A program made the position numbers and the translations under genes. The notes under the pieces were generated by a model, which had not been told where the DNA came from, made no database searches, and saw nothing but the letters and a program-made list of their open reading frames with translations. From positions 299,856 to 363,855 of the forward strand of contig NZ_JAUAMB010000001.1 of the NCBI RefSeq assembly GCF_031010175.1: a stretch of 64,000 nt of DNA, read 5' to 3'. The number at the start of each line of letters is the position of its first letter. Positions within the stretch are counted from its first letter, which is position 1. Positions 54,124 to 63,896 of the stretch are shown here, piece by piece. The DNA comes from Halomonas sp. SpR1 (GTDB lineage Bacteria > Pseudomonadota > Gammaproteobacteria > Pseudomonadales > Halomonadaceae).

Positions 54124-56562
54124 TCACTCCTTACGCTTGGTATGCGCAGTAGCTAGTGCTGTTAAAGGATCTTCTGGCCAGGGATGCTTGGGATAGCGAC
54201 CACGCATCTCTTTGCGCACTTCAGGGTAGCCATTTTGCCAAAAGCTGACTAAATCCTGGGTTACCTGCAACGGCCGACGCGCAGGTGAAAGCAGATGAAT
54301 CATCACTACAACGGCTCCATTCACAACGGTCGGCGTTACCTGCCAGCCAAAGGCTTCTTGCAGTTTCAACGCTAAAACAGGTGGGCGTTGGGAAAGGCAC
54401 GGCAGGTAGTCCAAGCCAACCTGCTTGCCGCTAGGAACCGCCAGCGTTAGTGGCGTTAACTGCTCAAATTCACTTTGCATCTCCCAAGGTAGTGAATTGA
54501 GCAAATAACGCTCCAGGGGCAATTTATCAATTTGGCTCAGCCGCTTGATGCCAACCAGGTAAGGGGCCAGCCAGCTATCCAGCGAGGCTAAGAGCGCCTG
54601 CTCCGACCAGTCGGGCCACGCTTCTCCCTGATATTCACGCAGTAGCGCCATTCGCCCGCGCAACTGCTGTAGTTGATCGCCAAATAACTTTTCAGGCTGC
54701 TGGCGTAGGGCGCTCAATAGCGCCTCTTTTACCGCCTCTTGCGGCAGGTGGGCTAAAGGTCGTTTGGCAATGGTGAGGTTGCCATGCGCCTGCACCTCTT
54801 CACCGACTAAACGCCCCTCTTCTTGCAACCACGTTACCCGCGGCTGCCATTGGCGAATACCGGGATATAGCGAAAGCAGCCATTCACGTGACAATGGCTC
54901 ACCTACGGTAATTCGTGCCTCACCACCTGCCTGGCTATTTAACGCCACGCCCACTAAATAGGATTGATGCGCTAGCGCATCGTTTAACGGCAGCGTAGCC
55001 GTTTTGCCATTGGCAAGGCGAAACTTACCCGGCTCTATTAGCTGGCCAATGCGCTCCGGGTAGGCCAGCGCTAAGAGTGGCCCCAAGGGGATTAGCTCGG
55101 CGTCACTAAGTGTTACTCCTGCTCGCTGGGACAACCTAAGCGCTTCACGCTGCCAAGCGGGGAAACGTTTAGGCTGACGCAGACGTAGTGCTAACGCATC
55201 GTGCAGCGAGCGCTCGGTACTGTCACGCTCCTCCAGCAGTGCAGCTAACCCACAAGCCAGTGGCACAGCTTTGAAGTCTGCAGCTCGCTCCAGCATGACG
55301 GCAATTCTCGGTTCAACAGGCCAGCGGGCACAGCGACTTCCCAGCGGGGTTAGCTTGTGGTGCTCGTCTAATATCCCCAGCTGTGTCAGCAGCGCTTGTC
55401 CACTGCGCCAGGCGCCCTCCGGCGGCGGCGATACCCAGCTGAGCGCCTGGGGCGATGCGACGCCCCAGCACGCCAGTTCGAGGACGAGCGATGAGAGATC
55501 CGCCTGCTGAATTTCCGGCTCACCGTAAGGCACCAATGTCTGATCCTGAGCCCAAAGCCGAAAACAGCTGCCCTCCTGCTGCCGCCCTGCGCGCCCCCGG
55601 CGCTGGTCAGCGCTGGCGCGATTAATGCGTCGGGTAGTCAAACGGGTTAACCCGGTGCGCGGCTGAAAAAGCGGCACTCGCTCCAGGCCACCGTCAATTA
55701 CCACATTTACACCCTCAACGGTAATGCTCGATTCGGTGATAGCGGTGGAGACAATAATTCGCTGCTTAGATGTGTTCGCCGCCAAGGCTGCCTGCTGTTC
55801 AGCAATACTCATTCTGCCGTGCAGCGGTCGAATCGCCAGGCTAGGAAATGTCTTTTCCAGCACTTGTACTAAGCGATTAATTTCAGCGACACCGGGTAAG
55901 ATGACCAGTATGTCCTGGGAATTGGGTAGTGATAGCGCCTCTTCGACCACCCGAAGCGCGTGGCTGGCGCTCTCTTCACCACTTAGCGAAGGACGATAAA
56001 CCGTCGTCACCGGAAACTGGCGCCCGTGGCACTCAATCACAGGCACCTGCTCGCCCAACACTCGCTTGAGCGCTTCGCTATCCAAGGTTGCCGACATCAC
56101 CAGTAAGCGTAAATCGTCACGAATACTGGTTTGCACATCCAGCGTTAACGCTAGGCCCAGGTCGGCGTCTAAACTGCGCTCGTGGAACTCATCAAAAATA
56201 ATCCCGGCGACGCCTTCTAACAGCGGATCATCTTGCAGCATGCGGGTGAGCACGCCCTGGGTCACTACCTCCAATCGGGTTTGTGCACTGACACAGCTAT
56301 CACCGCGCATGCGATAACCGACCGTTTGACCAACGCTCTCACCCAGTTGCTGGGCCATAAAGCTAGCCGCCAAACGCGCCGCTACCCGCCGTGGCTCAAG
56401 TAATAGTAGCTTTTGCCCTTTGGCCCACTCCTCGTCAAGCAAACAGAGCGGCACGCGGGTGGTTTTACCCGCCCCCGGCTGGGCAATCAGCACCAGACGG
56501 TTATGGGCAGCAAGGAGGTTTTTAAGCTGCTCAAGGTAGTGATCAATAGGTAAATTGCTCAT
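54124..56562 (-). CDS. hrpB: ATP-dependent helicase HrpB
   Basis: 812 residues, the usual HrpB length. DExH-box motifs are Walker A AQPGAGKTTRVPL (about 27-39), motif II DEFHERSLDADLGLAL, motif III MSATLDSE, motif V STAITESSITVEGV and motif VI QRRGRAGRQQEGSCFRLW (read in part). A winged-helix/HA2-like region and the HrpB-specific C-terminal domain follow, ending in the typical RYPKHPWPEDP. It is an RNA helicase-like protein of poorly known function. It lies 7 bp after the TetR-type gene on the same strand. Confidence 0.95.
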   Translation of the reverse strand: MSNLPIDHYLEQLKNLLAAHNRLVLIAQPGAGKTTRVPLCLLDEEWAKGQKLLLLEPRRVAARLAASFMAQQLGESVGQTVGYRMRGDSCVSAQTRLEVVTQGVLTRMLQDDPLLEGVAGIIFDEFHERSLDADLGLALTLDVQTSIRDDLRLLVMSATLDSEALKRVLGEQVPVIECHGRQFPVTTVYRPSLSGEESASHALRVVEEALSLPNSQDILVILPGVAEINRLVQVLEKTFPSLAIRPLHGRMSIAEQQAALAANTSKQRIIVSTAITESSITVEGVNVVIDGGLERVPLFQPRTGLTRLTTRRINRASADQRRGRAGRQQEGSCFRLWAQDQTLVPYGEPEIQQADLSSLVLELACWGVASPQALSWVSPPPEGAWRSGQALLTQLGILDEHHKLTPLGSRCARWPVEPRIAVMLERAADFKAVPLACGLAALLEERDSTERSLHDALALRLRQPKRFPAWQREALRLSQRAGVTLSDAELIPLGPLLALAYPERIGQLIEPGKFRLANGKTATLPLNDALAHQSYLVGVALNSQAGGEARITVGEPLSREWLLSLYPGIRQWQPRVTWLQEEGRLVGEEVQAHGNLTIAKRPLAHLPQEAVKEALLSALRQQPEKLFGDQLQQLRGRMALLREYQGEAWPDWSEQALLASLDSWLAPYLVGIKRLSQIDKLPLERYLLNSLPWEMQSEFEQLTPLTLAVPSGKQVGLDYLPCLSQRPPVLALKLQEAFGWQVTPTVVNGAVVVMIHLLSPARRPLQVTQDLVSFWQNGYPEVRKEMRGRYPKHPWPEDPLTALATAHTKRKE

Positions 56563-56569
56563 TCAGGGA

Positions 56570-57244
56570 TCACTTTTCCACACTGTGAGTGTCAATACCC
56601 TGCTTCACAGAAGGCGCAGTGACACCGCAGCCTTTTAGGATAACCTGTTCAAGGAAGGCGGAGATCGACTCGAGATCATCCTCGGTTAACGCATCGCGGC
56701 CTAGAATACCGCTGACCTGAGCACTATATTCAGTGTAATGCTGGGTGGCAGACCAGATCAGGAAAATAAGCCAGCGCGGATCAACCTCATCCATTTTGCC
56801 TTGTGCCGACCACTGACGGATGATCGCAGTACGAGAAGCCACCCAGTCCCGTAACTCGCCCTTCAGATACTCAGTTAAGAAGGGAGCACCGGCTAAAATT
56901 TCCGCTGCAAAGAGTTTTGAGCCTTCGGGATAGCGCTGCCCAAGCACCATTTTAGTGCGAATAAAGTCACTGAGTACCGTCGCGGGATCGCTATCAGGGG
57001 TAATGTCTTCAAGCACTTCGTTCCAGCGATGCATCATGCGGTTAAGCAGCCGCACATAGAGCGCTTGTTTACTGCCCATGTAGTACAAAATGTTGGCTTT
57101 GGGGAGACCGGCTTGATCAGCGATCATTTGCAAGCTCGCCCCGCGGTAGCCGTGCTGAGAAAACACTTGCTCCGCAGCAAGCAAGATACCCGACTCGATT
57201 TTTTCCCGGCCAGGGCTTTCAGAAGTGGCAGATGCGACGGTCAT
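56570..57244 (-). CDS. TetR-family regulator, RutR-like
   Basis: 224 residues from the ATG at 57244, eight bases after AGGAA; a TTG six bases earlier is less likely. The N-terminal helix-turn-helix has GILLAAEQVFSQHGYRGASLQMIADQAGLPKANILYYMGSK (about 20-60, read in part). The C-terminal domain, with RTAIIRQWSAQGKMDEVDPRWLIFLIWSATQHY seen in pieces, resembles RutR, a repressor that senses pyrimidines in E. coli and also acts on purine genes. It is divergent from xdhA, and a matching palindrome lies between the two genes. Confidence 0.88.
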   Translation of the reverse strand: MTVASATSESPGREKIESGILLAAEQVFSQHGYRGASLQMIADQAGLPKANILYYMGSKQALYVRLLNRMMHRWNEVLEDITPDSDPATVLSDFIRTKMVLGQRYPEGSKLFAAEILAGAPFLTEYLKGELRDWVASRTAIIRQWSAQGKMDEVDPRWLIFLIWSATQHYTEYSAQVSGILGRDALTEDDLESISAFLEQVILKGCGVTAPSVKQGIDTHSVEK

Positions 57245-57380
57245 TAACAAGGTTCCTTAGTGATATGGCTAGGCTAGCGAATTGCCCCGAAAGTTGGCAT
57301 TTCACACAAGCTTGCCCCACTCCTGTGCAGTGAGCAAATACTTGCAAGGTAGGGCGTTTTGTCCCAAGCTCAACGTATAT

Positions 57381-57394
57381 TGACCGATCGGTCA
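57381..57394. promoter_or_regulatory. TetR/RutR-type operator
   Basis: TGACCGATCGGTCA is a perfect 14-bp palindrome, extended to TTGACC....GGTCA. This matches the half-site spacing of E. coli RutR boxes (TTGACC-N4-GGTCAA). It lies 39 bp upstream of the xdhA start and 137 bp upstream of the divergent TetR-type gene, so it could control both. Confidence 0.75.
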
Positions 57395-57432
57395 GCACGA
57401 TCCCGGTCTATACAATCACAATGGAGTTCGGC

Positions 57433-58890
57433 ATGGCTACGATTGCGTTCCTGCTCAATGGTACCCCCCAGCGGTGTGACATTTCACCCGACACCAGTAT
57501 TTTAACCCTACTGCGCGAGCATTTGGCCCAAACGGGTACCAAAGAGGGCTGCGCCTCGGGCGATTGCGGCGCTTGCACCGTAGCGATTGGTGAGTCAACG
57601 GCCGACAGACAACATTTTACCAGCGCTAACGCCTGCATTACGCCTGCTCACCAACTTCGGGGTAAGCACTTGGTCACTGTTGAAGGGTTGTCGGTAAAAG
57701 GTAACCTGCACCCTGCCCAGGAAGCGATGGTCAAATGCCATGGTAGCCAGTGCGGTTTTTGCACGCCGGGTATTGTTATGTCGCTGTTCACCCTGCATAA
57801 CGACCTTACTCAGCGGCCCTCACCGCTAACACCAGTGCGACTGGAAGCCGCGCTAGGCGGCAACTTGTGCCGCTGCACCGGCTATCGACCGATTCGGGAT
57901 GCTGCGCTGAGTATGAATGATATGCCCTACGAGCGTCCTCAGTGGTTCGATGCGACGCTGCCAGCACCAGAAAGCGATGCTCAGACGACAGAGTCGCCGG
58001 GAACAGCGCCATTTTTCGCCCAACCAGCGTCGCTGGCAGCGCTAACGCAGTGGCGTCAAGCAGCTCCTCAGGCACGCTTGGTGGCAGGCGGCACGGATCT
58101 TTGGCTGGAGAGCACTCAGCGCCTGGCAACCCTTGATCAGTTGATTGACGTTTCTCGCGTTGCCGAGCTACTAACCATTGAAGAGGCTCAGCTTGACAAT
58201 CAAATCGGCTGGTGGATAGGCGCCGGGGTGACCTATACCCAGCTCGAACCCCTGTTTGAAGCGCACTTCCCTGCGTTTGCCCATCTGCTGCACCGGCTGG
58301 GCTCACAGCAAATTCGCAACCGGGGAACCCTGGGCGGCAATATCGCCAATGCTTCCCCTATTGGCGATACGCCTCCCGTGCTACTGGCCTTAGGTGCCCA
58401 GGTAGAGCTTGCCAGCGTAACCGGCAAGCGGCGCCTAGCGCTTGAGGATTTCTTTCTGGATTACAAAAAGACCGCGCTGGCGGCTGATGAAGTCATTTCC
58501 CGAATTTTCGTTCCCCAGCCGGTTGAAGGCAGCCAACTACGCGTCTGGAAGCTCTCCAAGCGTCGCGAAGATGATATCTCCGCGCTGCTCGGCGCCTTTA
58601 GCTACCGCGTTGAGCAGGGTGTTTTGCGTGATGTGCGGATCGCCTTTGGCGGTATGGCCGCTACTCCCAAACGCGCGCTAGCAGCCGAAGCAGCGCTTGA
58701 GGGCAATGCTATTACCCGTGAGGCGTTTCGCGCCGCTCAGCAGGCACTCGATAATGACTTCCAGCCCATGAGTGACGTGCGGGGCAGCCAGCAGTATCGC
58801 CAGCAAGCCGCCAAGAACCTGTTTGAACGCCTCTATCTCTCTCTCTCAGCGCCCGACCACGAGGTGATGCTCCATGCGTACGCTCACTAA
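57433..58890 (+). CDS. xdhA: xanthine dehydrogenase small subunit (Fe-S and FAD)
   Basis: 485 residues from the ATG at 57433, six bases after GGAG; an ATG at 57421 has no ribosome site. A plant-type [2Fe-2S] domain has CASGDCGAC (about 39-47). A second [2Fe-2S] domain has QCGFCTPG and GGNLCRCTGYRPI. The FAD domain (about 195-360) shows VAGGTDLW and NRGTLGGNIANASPIGDTPP, and a CODH-like C-terminal domain follows. It carries electrons from the molybdenum subunit to NAD. It overlaps xdhB by 17 nt. Confidence 0.94.
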   Translation: MATIAFLLNGTPQRCDISPDTSILTLLREHLAQTGTKEGCASGDCGACTVAIGESTADRQHFTSANACITPAHQLRGKHLVTVEGLSVKGNLHPAQEAMVKCHGSQCGFCTPGIVMSLFTLHNDLTQRPSPLTPVRLEAALGGNLCRCTGYRPIRDAALSMNDMPYERPQWFDATLPAPESDAQTTESPGTAPFFAQPASLAALTQWRQAAPQARLVAGGTDLWLESTQRLATLDQLIDVSRVAELLTIEEAQLDNQIGWWIGAGVTYTQLEPLFEAHFPAFAHLLHRLGSQQIRNRGTLGGNIANASPIGDTPPVLLALGAQVELASVTGKRRLALEDFFLDYKKTALAADEVISRIFVPQPVEGSQLRVWKLSKRREDDISALLGAFSYRVEQGVLRDVRIAFGGMAATPKRALAAEAALEGNAITREAFRAAQQALDNDFQPMSDVRGSQQYRQQAAKNLFERLYLSLSAPDHEVMLHAYAH

Positions 58891-61297
58891 ACTGGACGGC
58901 GATAGCAGCCGTGCCCGCCGTGAACTACACGACCACATTCAAGGCTCTGGCCCCTTGGCACGCCATACGGTCGACAGTACCGGACAGCGGCAAGCAGGTA
59001 GCTCAAGTTTTCATGAAAGTGCCGAAAAACATGTCACCGGCAAGGCGGCTTATATCGACGACTTGGCCGCACCGGCCGATGCACTGCATGTAGCGTTAGG
59101 TCTCTCGCCCGTGGCCCACGGCACCTTAACTCAGCTTGACCTCAGCAAGGTCAAAGAGGCACCTGGGGTAGTCGATGTAATTACCTTTCATGAGGTGCCG
59201 GGGCATACCGATATTGGGCCGGTTTTTCCCGGTGATCCTATTTTTGTCGATCAGGAGATCAGCTACGCGGGCCAATGCCTCTTCGCCGTTGCAGCAACGT
59301 CGTTGCAGGCAGCACGCCGAGCCGTCAAGTTAGCCACCATCAGCATCGATGAGCAGCCCGCCAGTTTAGACCCGGTGGCCGCGACGGAGCGCAAAGAGCT
59401 TGTGCGCCCGACGCATGTGCAAACACGCGGTGACTGGCAGCAGGCGCTTGATCAAGCAGAACAGATTATTGAAGGCGAACTCTTCGTCGGCGGGCAAGAA
59501 CACTTCTACCTGGAGGGTCAGGCCTGCGTGGTTTACCCCAGCGAAGATGAGGGTGTTATCGTCCACACTTCCAACCAGCACCCCAGCGAGACCCAGAAGC
59601 TGGTGGCGGAGGTGCTCGATATTCCTTTTCACGCGGTCACGGTGGAAGTCCGCCGCATGGGTGGTGGCTTCGGTGGAAAAGAGACTCAGGCGTCTCCTTG
59701 GCCGTGCATTGCAGCGATTATTGCCCGCCGCACCGGCAAGACGGTTCGCCTGCGCCTACCGCGCAGTGAAGATATGCGCGCAACGGGCAAACGCCACCCC
59801 TTCCATAACCGTTACCGGCTCGCTATTGATGCTGAAGGCGTTATTCAGGGGGGTGAGATCACCGTGATCGGTGACTGCGGCTACTCGCCGGATCTCTCCG
59901 ACGCCATCGTTGATCGCGCCATGTTTCATGCCGACAACGCCTACTCGCTGGGAGATGCCCAGGTGGTAGGGCATCGAGCCAAAACCCATACCGCCTCTAA
60001 TACCGCCTTTCGGGGTTTCGGTGGCCCCCAGGGAATGATGATTATTGAAGCGGCCATGGATGACATTGCCCGCCAGATTGGTGAAGATCCATTGACCGTT
60101 CGCAAGCGCAACTTTTACCGCGATGGCCGCGAGGTGACCCACTACGGCCAGCAGGTCGATCAGCGCCAACTCCTGCATACACTCGTTGAAACGCTAGAAA
60201 GCGACAGCGAATACTGGGTACGTCGCAAAGCGGTCAGTGACTTCAACGCCACTAGTCCGGTTATCAAGAGAGGCTTGGCACTAACCCCGGTGAAATTTGG
60301 TATTTCGTTTACCGCTCAACACCTTAACCAGGCAGGCGCCCTGCTGCATGTTTATACCGACGGCAGCGTGATGATTAATCACGGCGGTACCGAGATGGGC
60401 CAAGGGCTGCATACCAAGATTTGCCAGGTAGTGGCCAGGGAGTTGGGACTCGATTTAGACAAAGTGCGCATTACCGCTACGCGAACCGATAAAGTCCCCA
60501 ACACCTCACCGACCGCCGCTTCCAGCGGAGCTGACTTAAACGGCATGGCCGCACGGGATGCGGCCGGCAAACTACGTGAACGTCTGTTCGATTTTGCCGC
60601 CGGGCACTATTCAGAGGGCTTGGATCGGGAAGGCATGCGCCTGGAAGACGGTATGCTGGTGGCCGGGTTTGGTGAAAGCGAACGCACTATCCCCTGGGGT
60701 GAATTGGTGCAAACGGCCTATCTCAATCGCGTATCACTGTCTGAAAAAGGCTTTTATGCCACACCGCTGATTCACTACGATCGCTCAATCGGCCAAGGCC
60801 GCCCTTTCTATTACTATGCGTTTGGCGCTGCAGTGGCTGAAGTGAGCGTGGACACCTTGAGCGGTGAGTATCAGGTCGATCGGGTCGATATCTTGCATGA
60901 TGTGGGTGACTCGCTAAATCCCGCCATTGATATTGGCCAAGTAGAGGGTGGCTTTATTCAAGGGATGGGCTGGTTAACCAGCGAAGAGCTTAAGTGGAAC
61001 GATAAAGGCGTTTTGGTCAGCGATGGCCCGGCGACCTATAAGATTCCTACTTTCGGTGATTTACCGCCGATCTTCAATGTTGCCCTGCTAGAGGGGCATC
61101 CTAATTCCATGGCCAGTCTCTACCGGTCAAAAGCAGTGGGCGAGCCCCCTTTTATGCTGGGTATCTGTGTCTGGTCGGCGTTGCGTGATGCGCTATCGAG
61201 CCTTACTGATTACGTCATATCACCCCACTTAGACACTCCGGCCACACCGGAGCGGGTGATGCTGGCGGCCAATGCCATCAGGAAGAAAGCGCTGTGA
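58874..61297 (+). CDS. xdhB: xanthine dehydrogenase molybdopterin-binding large subunit
   Basis: 807 residues. The molybdopterin-binding stretches are HFYLEGQACVVYP, VRRMGGGFGGKE, NTAFRGFGGPQGM and GGTEMGQGLHTKICQVVARE (read in part). The catalytic glutamate is in KAVGEPPFMLG near residue 755. With XdhA it hydroxylates hypoxanthine to xanthine and xanthine to urate. The gene starts inside the end of xdhA and its stop overlaps the xdhC start. Confidence 0.94.
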   Translation: MRTLTKLDGDSSRARRELHDHIQGSGPLARHTVDSTGQRQAGSSSFHESAEKHVTGKAAYIDDLAAPADALHVALGLSPVAHGTLTQLDLSKVKEAPGVVDVITFHEVPGHTDIGPVFPGDPIFVDQEISYAGQCLFAVAATSLQAARRAVKLATISIDEQPASLDPVAATERKELVRPTHVQTRGDWQQALDQAEQIIEGELFVGGQEHFYLEGQACVVYPSEDEGVIVHTSNQHPSETQKLVAEVLDIPFHAVTVEVRRMGGGFGGKETQASPWPCIAAIIARRTGKTVRLRLPRSEDMRATGKRHPFHNRYRLAIDAEGVIQGGEITVIGDCGYSPDLSDAIVDRAMFHADNAYSLGDAQVVGHRAKTHTASNTAFRGFGGPQGMMIIEAAMDDIARQIGEDPLTVRKRNFYRDGREVTHYGQQVDQRQLLHTLVETLESDSEYWVRRKAVSDFNATSPVIKRGLALTPVKFGISFTAQHLNQAGALLHVYTDGSVMINHGGTEMGQGLHTKICQVVARELGLDLDKVRITATRTDKVPNTSPTAASSGADLNGMAARDAAGKLRERLFDFAAGHYSEGLDREGMRLEDGMLVAGFGESERTIPWGELVQTAYLNRVSLSEKGFYATPLIHYDRSIGQGRPFYYYAFGAAVAEVSVDTLSGEYQVDRVDILHDVGDSLNPAIDIGQVEGGFIQGMGWLTSEELKWNDKGVLVSDGPATYKIPTFGDLPPIFNVALLEGHPNSMASLYRSKAVGEPPFMLGICVWSALRDALSSLTDYVISPHLDTPATPERVMLAANAIRKKAL

Positions 61298-62163
61298 GTT
61301 TTACTCAAACTCCTGAAACCTGGCATGCGGCACTGCACCGTTTACAGCGCGACGGCATTCCCCATGTATTAGCCACCCAGGTGACCAGCGCGGGCTCGAC
61401 ACCCCGCGAGCCGGGTGCGCGCATGGTGATTACTATTGATGCCATCTTCGATACCCTGGGAGGCGGTACCTTTGAGTGGCAAACCATTTCCGCTGCACGG
61501 GCGTGTTTAGCCGAACAGCGCTATGGCCTCAGCTTAGAAGCCTTCTCTCTGGGGGGGCGAAGCGGCCAGTGCTGCGGCGGTTTCGTGAATATCCTCTTAG
61601 AAGCCTTTCCCGGCGCCACCTCTCACATCGCCATCTTTGGTGCAGGCCACGTCGGTCAAGAGATCGTCAAACTGGGCGCCCCGCTCCCTTGGCAACTACA
61701 TTGGTACGATAGCCGTAGTGATGTGTTTGCCGGGCAGCAGCAACCACGACTTCACTGTTATTCGCTTGATGATGCTGAGAAATGCGTCGCTGACTTGCCT
61801 GCAGATACCCATGCGCTGGTATTGACGCACAACCATGATGAAGACTACATGCTGATCAAAGCGCTAATTGAGCGAGACGACGTCGCATCAATTGGGCTGA
61901 TTGGTTCTGACAGCAAGTGGGCTAGCTTTTCAGGACGGCTGAAACGCGACGGTTATTCTGATGAACAAATAGCGCGGGTGCGAAGCCCCATTGGGCGCAT
62001 CCACGCCACTAAGCTGACTAATAAAACGCCCTATGCGATTGCGCTTACGGTGGTGGCTGAGCTGCTTTGGCTAACGGACACACCTACTTCTCAAGAAAAC
62101 CGCGGGCTGGATTCCCAGTCTCTGCGGGCGCTATTGACCGATCCTCCTACGACCACGAGTTAA
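61294..62163 (+). CDS. xdhC: xanthine dehydrogenase accessory protein XdhC
   Basis: 289 residues from a GTG that overlaps the xdhB stop. The N-terminal XdhC/CoxI domain has TSAGSTPREPGARM and the cysteine motif GRSGQCCGG (about 88-96). The C-terminal Rossmann domain has HIAIFGAGHVGQEIVKLG (about 111-128) and IGLIGSDSKWASF. It binds the molybdenum cofactor, assists its sulfuration and inserts it into XdhB. Confidence 0.93.
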   Translation: MSFTQTPETWHAALHRLQRDGIPHVLATQVTSAGSTPREPGARMVITIDAIFDTLGGGTFEWQTISAARACLAEQRYGLSLEAFSLGGRSGQCCGGFVNILLEAFPGATSHIAIFGAGHVGQEIVKLGAPLPWQLHWYDSRSDVFAGQQQPRLHCYSLDDAEKCVADLPADTHALVLTHNHDEDYMLIKALIERDDVASIGLIGSDSKWASFSGRLKRDGYSDEQIARVRSPIGRIHATKLTNKTPYAIALTVVAELLWLTDTPTSQENRGLDSQSLRALLTDPPTTTS

Positions 62164-62164
62164 T

Positions 62165-63481
62165 ATGAATTCTTCTCCCAATACGTTTATTCGTGCCGAA
62201 TTGATCAGCTTTGTCCGCGACCCTGGGGATGGCGATATGCCCGCACCGGGCAGCTTAGAGCACTACGGCGACGGCTTGCTGTGGCTGAAAGGCCAGCAAA
62301 TCCATGCCGTTGGCCATTTCGCTGAGCTTTCACCTTCATTACCCAAAGGTGTGGAAGTTCTGGATTACCGTGACAAACTGATTATGCCGGGATTTATCGA
62401 TACCCATGTGCACTATGTGCAGTTGGATATCATGGCCTCTTATGGGCGTCAGCTACTTGACTGGCTAAACGACTACACTTTTCCTGAAGAGTGCCGTTTT
62501 GCCAATCACGCCCATGCGGAAGCGCTCTCTAACGCCTTTTTGGATGAGATGCTACGTGCAGGCACTACGACTGCCCAAGTGTTCGGCTCTAGCCACCCTG
62601 GCTCCGTGGACGCTTTTTTCACTGCCTGCCAAAAGCGCCAATTACGCATGCTGGTGGGCAAGGTATTGATGGATCGTAACGCGCCCGAGGCGCTAATGGA
62701 CGGTGCTTCGGGCATCGCCGACAGTGAACGCCTGATTGAGGATTGGCACGGCAATAGCCGACTGGGCTACAGCGTCACGCCACGCTTTGCACCGACATCA
62801 ACAAAAACGCAAATGGACGCTGCCGGCGCCCTTCTGCGTAATGACCCCACTCTTTGGTTGCAAACTCACTTGGCTGAAAACAGCGGTGAGCTGGACTGGG
62901 TAGCCGAACTGTTTCCAGGTAGTCGCGACTATTTGGCCGTTTATGAAGAAGCAGGCCTTGTTGGCCCCCGCAGCACCTTTGCCCACGGTATTCATCTCGA
63001 CAATGGCATGCGCAAGCGTTTGGCAGATCGAGGCGCCAATATAGCTTTTTGCCCCAGCTCCAATCTTTTTCTAGGTAGCGGATTATTCGACCGGGAAGCA
63101 GCCAAACAGACGGGTATGGCATATACGTTTGCCAGCGATATTGGTGCAGGCACCGATTTATCAGGGTTTGGCACGCTTAAAGCAGCCTATCAAGTGGGTC
63201 AACTAGGCGGGCAGCCCCTCACCGCATGGCAGGGCTTTTATGGCTTAACCATGGGCAATGCAAAAGCGCTTTCGCTGGATAGTCACATTGGGCAGTTAGC
63301 CCCTAGCCTTGAGGCTGACTTTGTGGTGATTGATCCACAGGCAACATCGCTGCTGTCACGACGCATAACCCACTGCACTACCCTTGGCGAACGGCTGTTT
63401 GCATTAATGATGCTGGCTGATGATCGCGCCATTTATGAGACCTGGGCCGGTGGCATCTGCCAACACCGTAGGGATGTATAA
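62165..63481 (+). CDS. guaD: guanine deaminase
   Basis: 438 residues of the amidohydrolase superfamily. Zinc ligands are in PGFIDTHVHYVQ, LQTHLAENSGEL, FAHGIHLD and SDIGAGTDLSGF, in the order expected for GuaD. It deaminates guanine to xanthine, which the Xdh enzyme encoded just upstream oxidises to urate. It starts one base after the xdhC stop and is the last gene before the repeat and terminator at 63481-63617. Confidence 0.94.
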   Translation: MNSSPNTFIRAELISFVRDPGDGDMPAPGSLEHYGDGLLWLKGQQIHAVGHFAELSPSLPKGVEVLDYRDKLIMPGFIDTHVHYVQLDIMASYGRQLLDWLNDYTFPEECRFANHAHAEALSNAFLDEMLRAGTTTAQVFGSSHPGSVDAFFTACQKRQLRMLVGKVLMDRNAPEALMDGASGIADSERLIEDWHGNSRLGYSVTPRFAPTSTKTQMDAAGALLRNDPTLWLQTHLAENSGELDWVAELFPGSRDYLAVYEEAGLVGPRSTFAHGIHLDNGMRKRLADRGANIAFCPSSNLFLGSGLFDREAAKQTGMAYTFASDIGAGTDLSGFGTLKAAYQVGQLGGQPLTAWQGFYGLTMGNAKALSLDSHIGQLAPSLEADFVVIDPQATSLLSRRITHCTTLGERLFALMMLADDRAIYETWAGGICQHRRDV

Positions 63482-63550
63482 GTGAGGAGTGAGGGGTAAG
63501 GTGTGAGGTGTGAGGTGTGAGGTGTTTAAGTTTACCCCTCACTCCTCACT
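63481..63550. repeat. 19-bp perfect inverted repeat with GTGTGAG tandem loop
   Basis: AGTGAGGAGTGAGGGGTAA (63481-63499) and its exact complement (63532-63550) flank a 32-bp spacer made largely of three 7-bp GGTGTGA units. The left arm begins at the last base of the guaD stop codon. The pattern of GTGAG/GAGGGG words looks like a dispersed intergenic repeat rather than a gene part. Confidence 0.85.
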
Positions 63551-63581
63551 ATTTTCCCCTCACAACCTAACTTTCACGCAA

Positions 63582-63617
63582 AAAAATCCCCCAAGGCGTA
63601 AGCCCTGGGGGATTTTT
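63582..63617. terminator. bidirectional terminator (guaD / rRNA operon)
   Basis: AAAATCCCCCAAGGC and GCCCTGGGGGATTTT pair with one A/C mismatch around GTAA, with A and T runs outside. It can stop guaD transcription rightward and the 5S end of the rRNA operon leftward. Confidence 0.85.
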
Positions 63618-63627
63618 CATAATAAGT

Positions 63628-63744
63628 GCCTGACGATGACCTACTCTCGCATGGGGAGACCCCACACTACCATCGGCGCTAAGCGGTTTCACTTCTGAGT
63701 TCGGCAAGGGATCAGGTGGTTCACGCATGCTATGGTCGTCAGGC
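63628..63744 (-). rRNA. rrf: 5S ribosomal RNA
   Basis: Read leftward the segment begins GCCTGACGACCATAGCATGC, contains CCGAACTCAGAAGTGAAAC and ends GAGAGTAGGTCATCGTCAGGC seen in parts. The terminal GCCTGACGA/TCGTCAGGC pairing forms helix I. The length of about 117 nt is normal for gammaproteobacteria. Confidence 0.95.
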
Positions 63745-63896
63745 GTAACTGGCTATGTACATCATGCTGACTAGCTTTCTATCGTTGCTTGCTAAATTGT
63801 GTGCGTCTCATTGCCAAGCTCTGTATTCAACAGTTAGCTCAGCCTGCGTATCCGGTTCTTCACGTTATCATCACGACCAGACCCCTTGGGTGTTAT

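Noticed and set aside
63745..63896. 5S-23S spacer checked for tRNA genes
   Set aside because: No cloverleaf or CCA-end pattern visible in the 152 bp.
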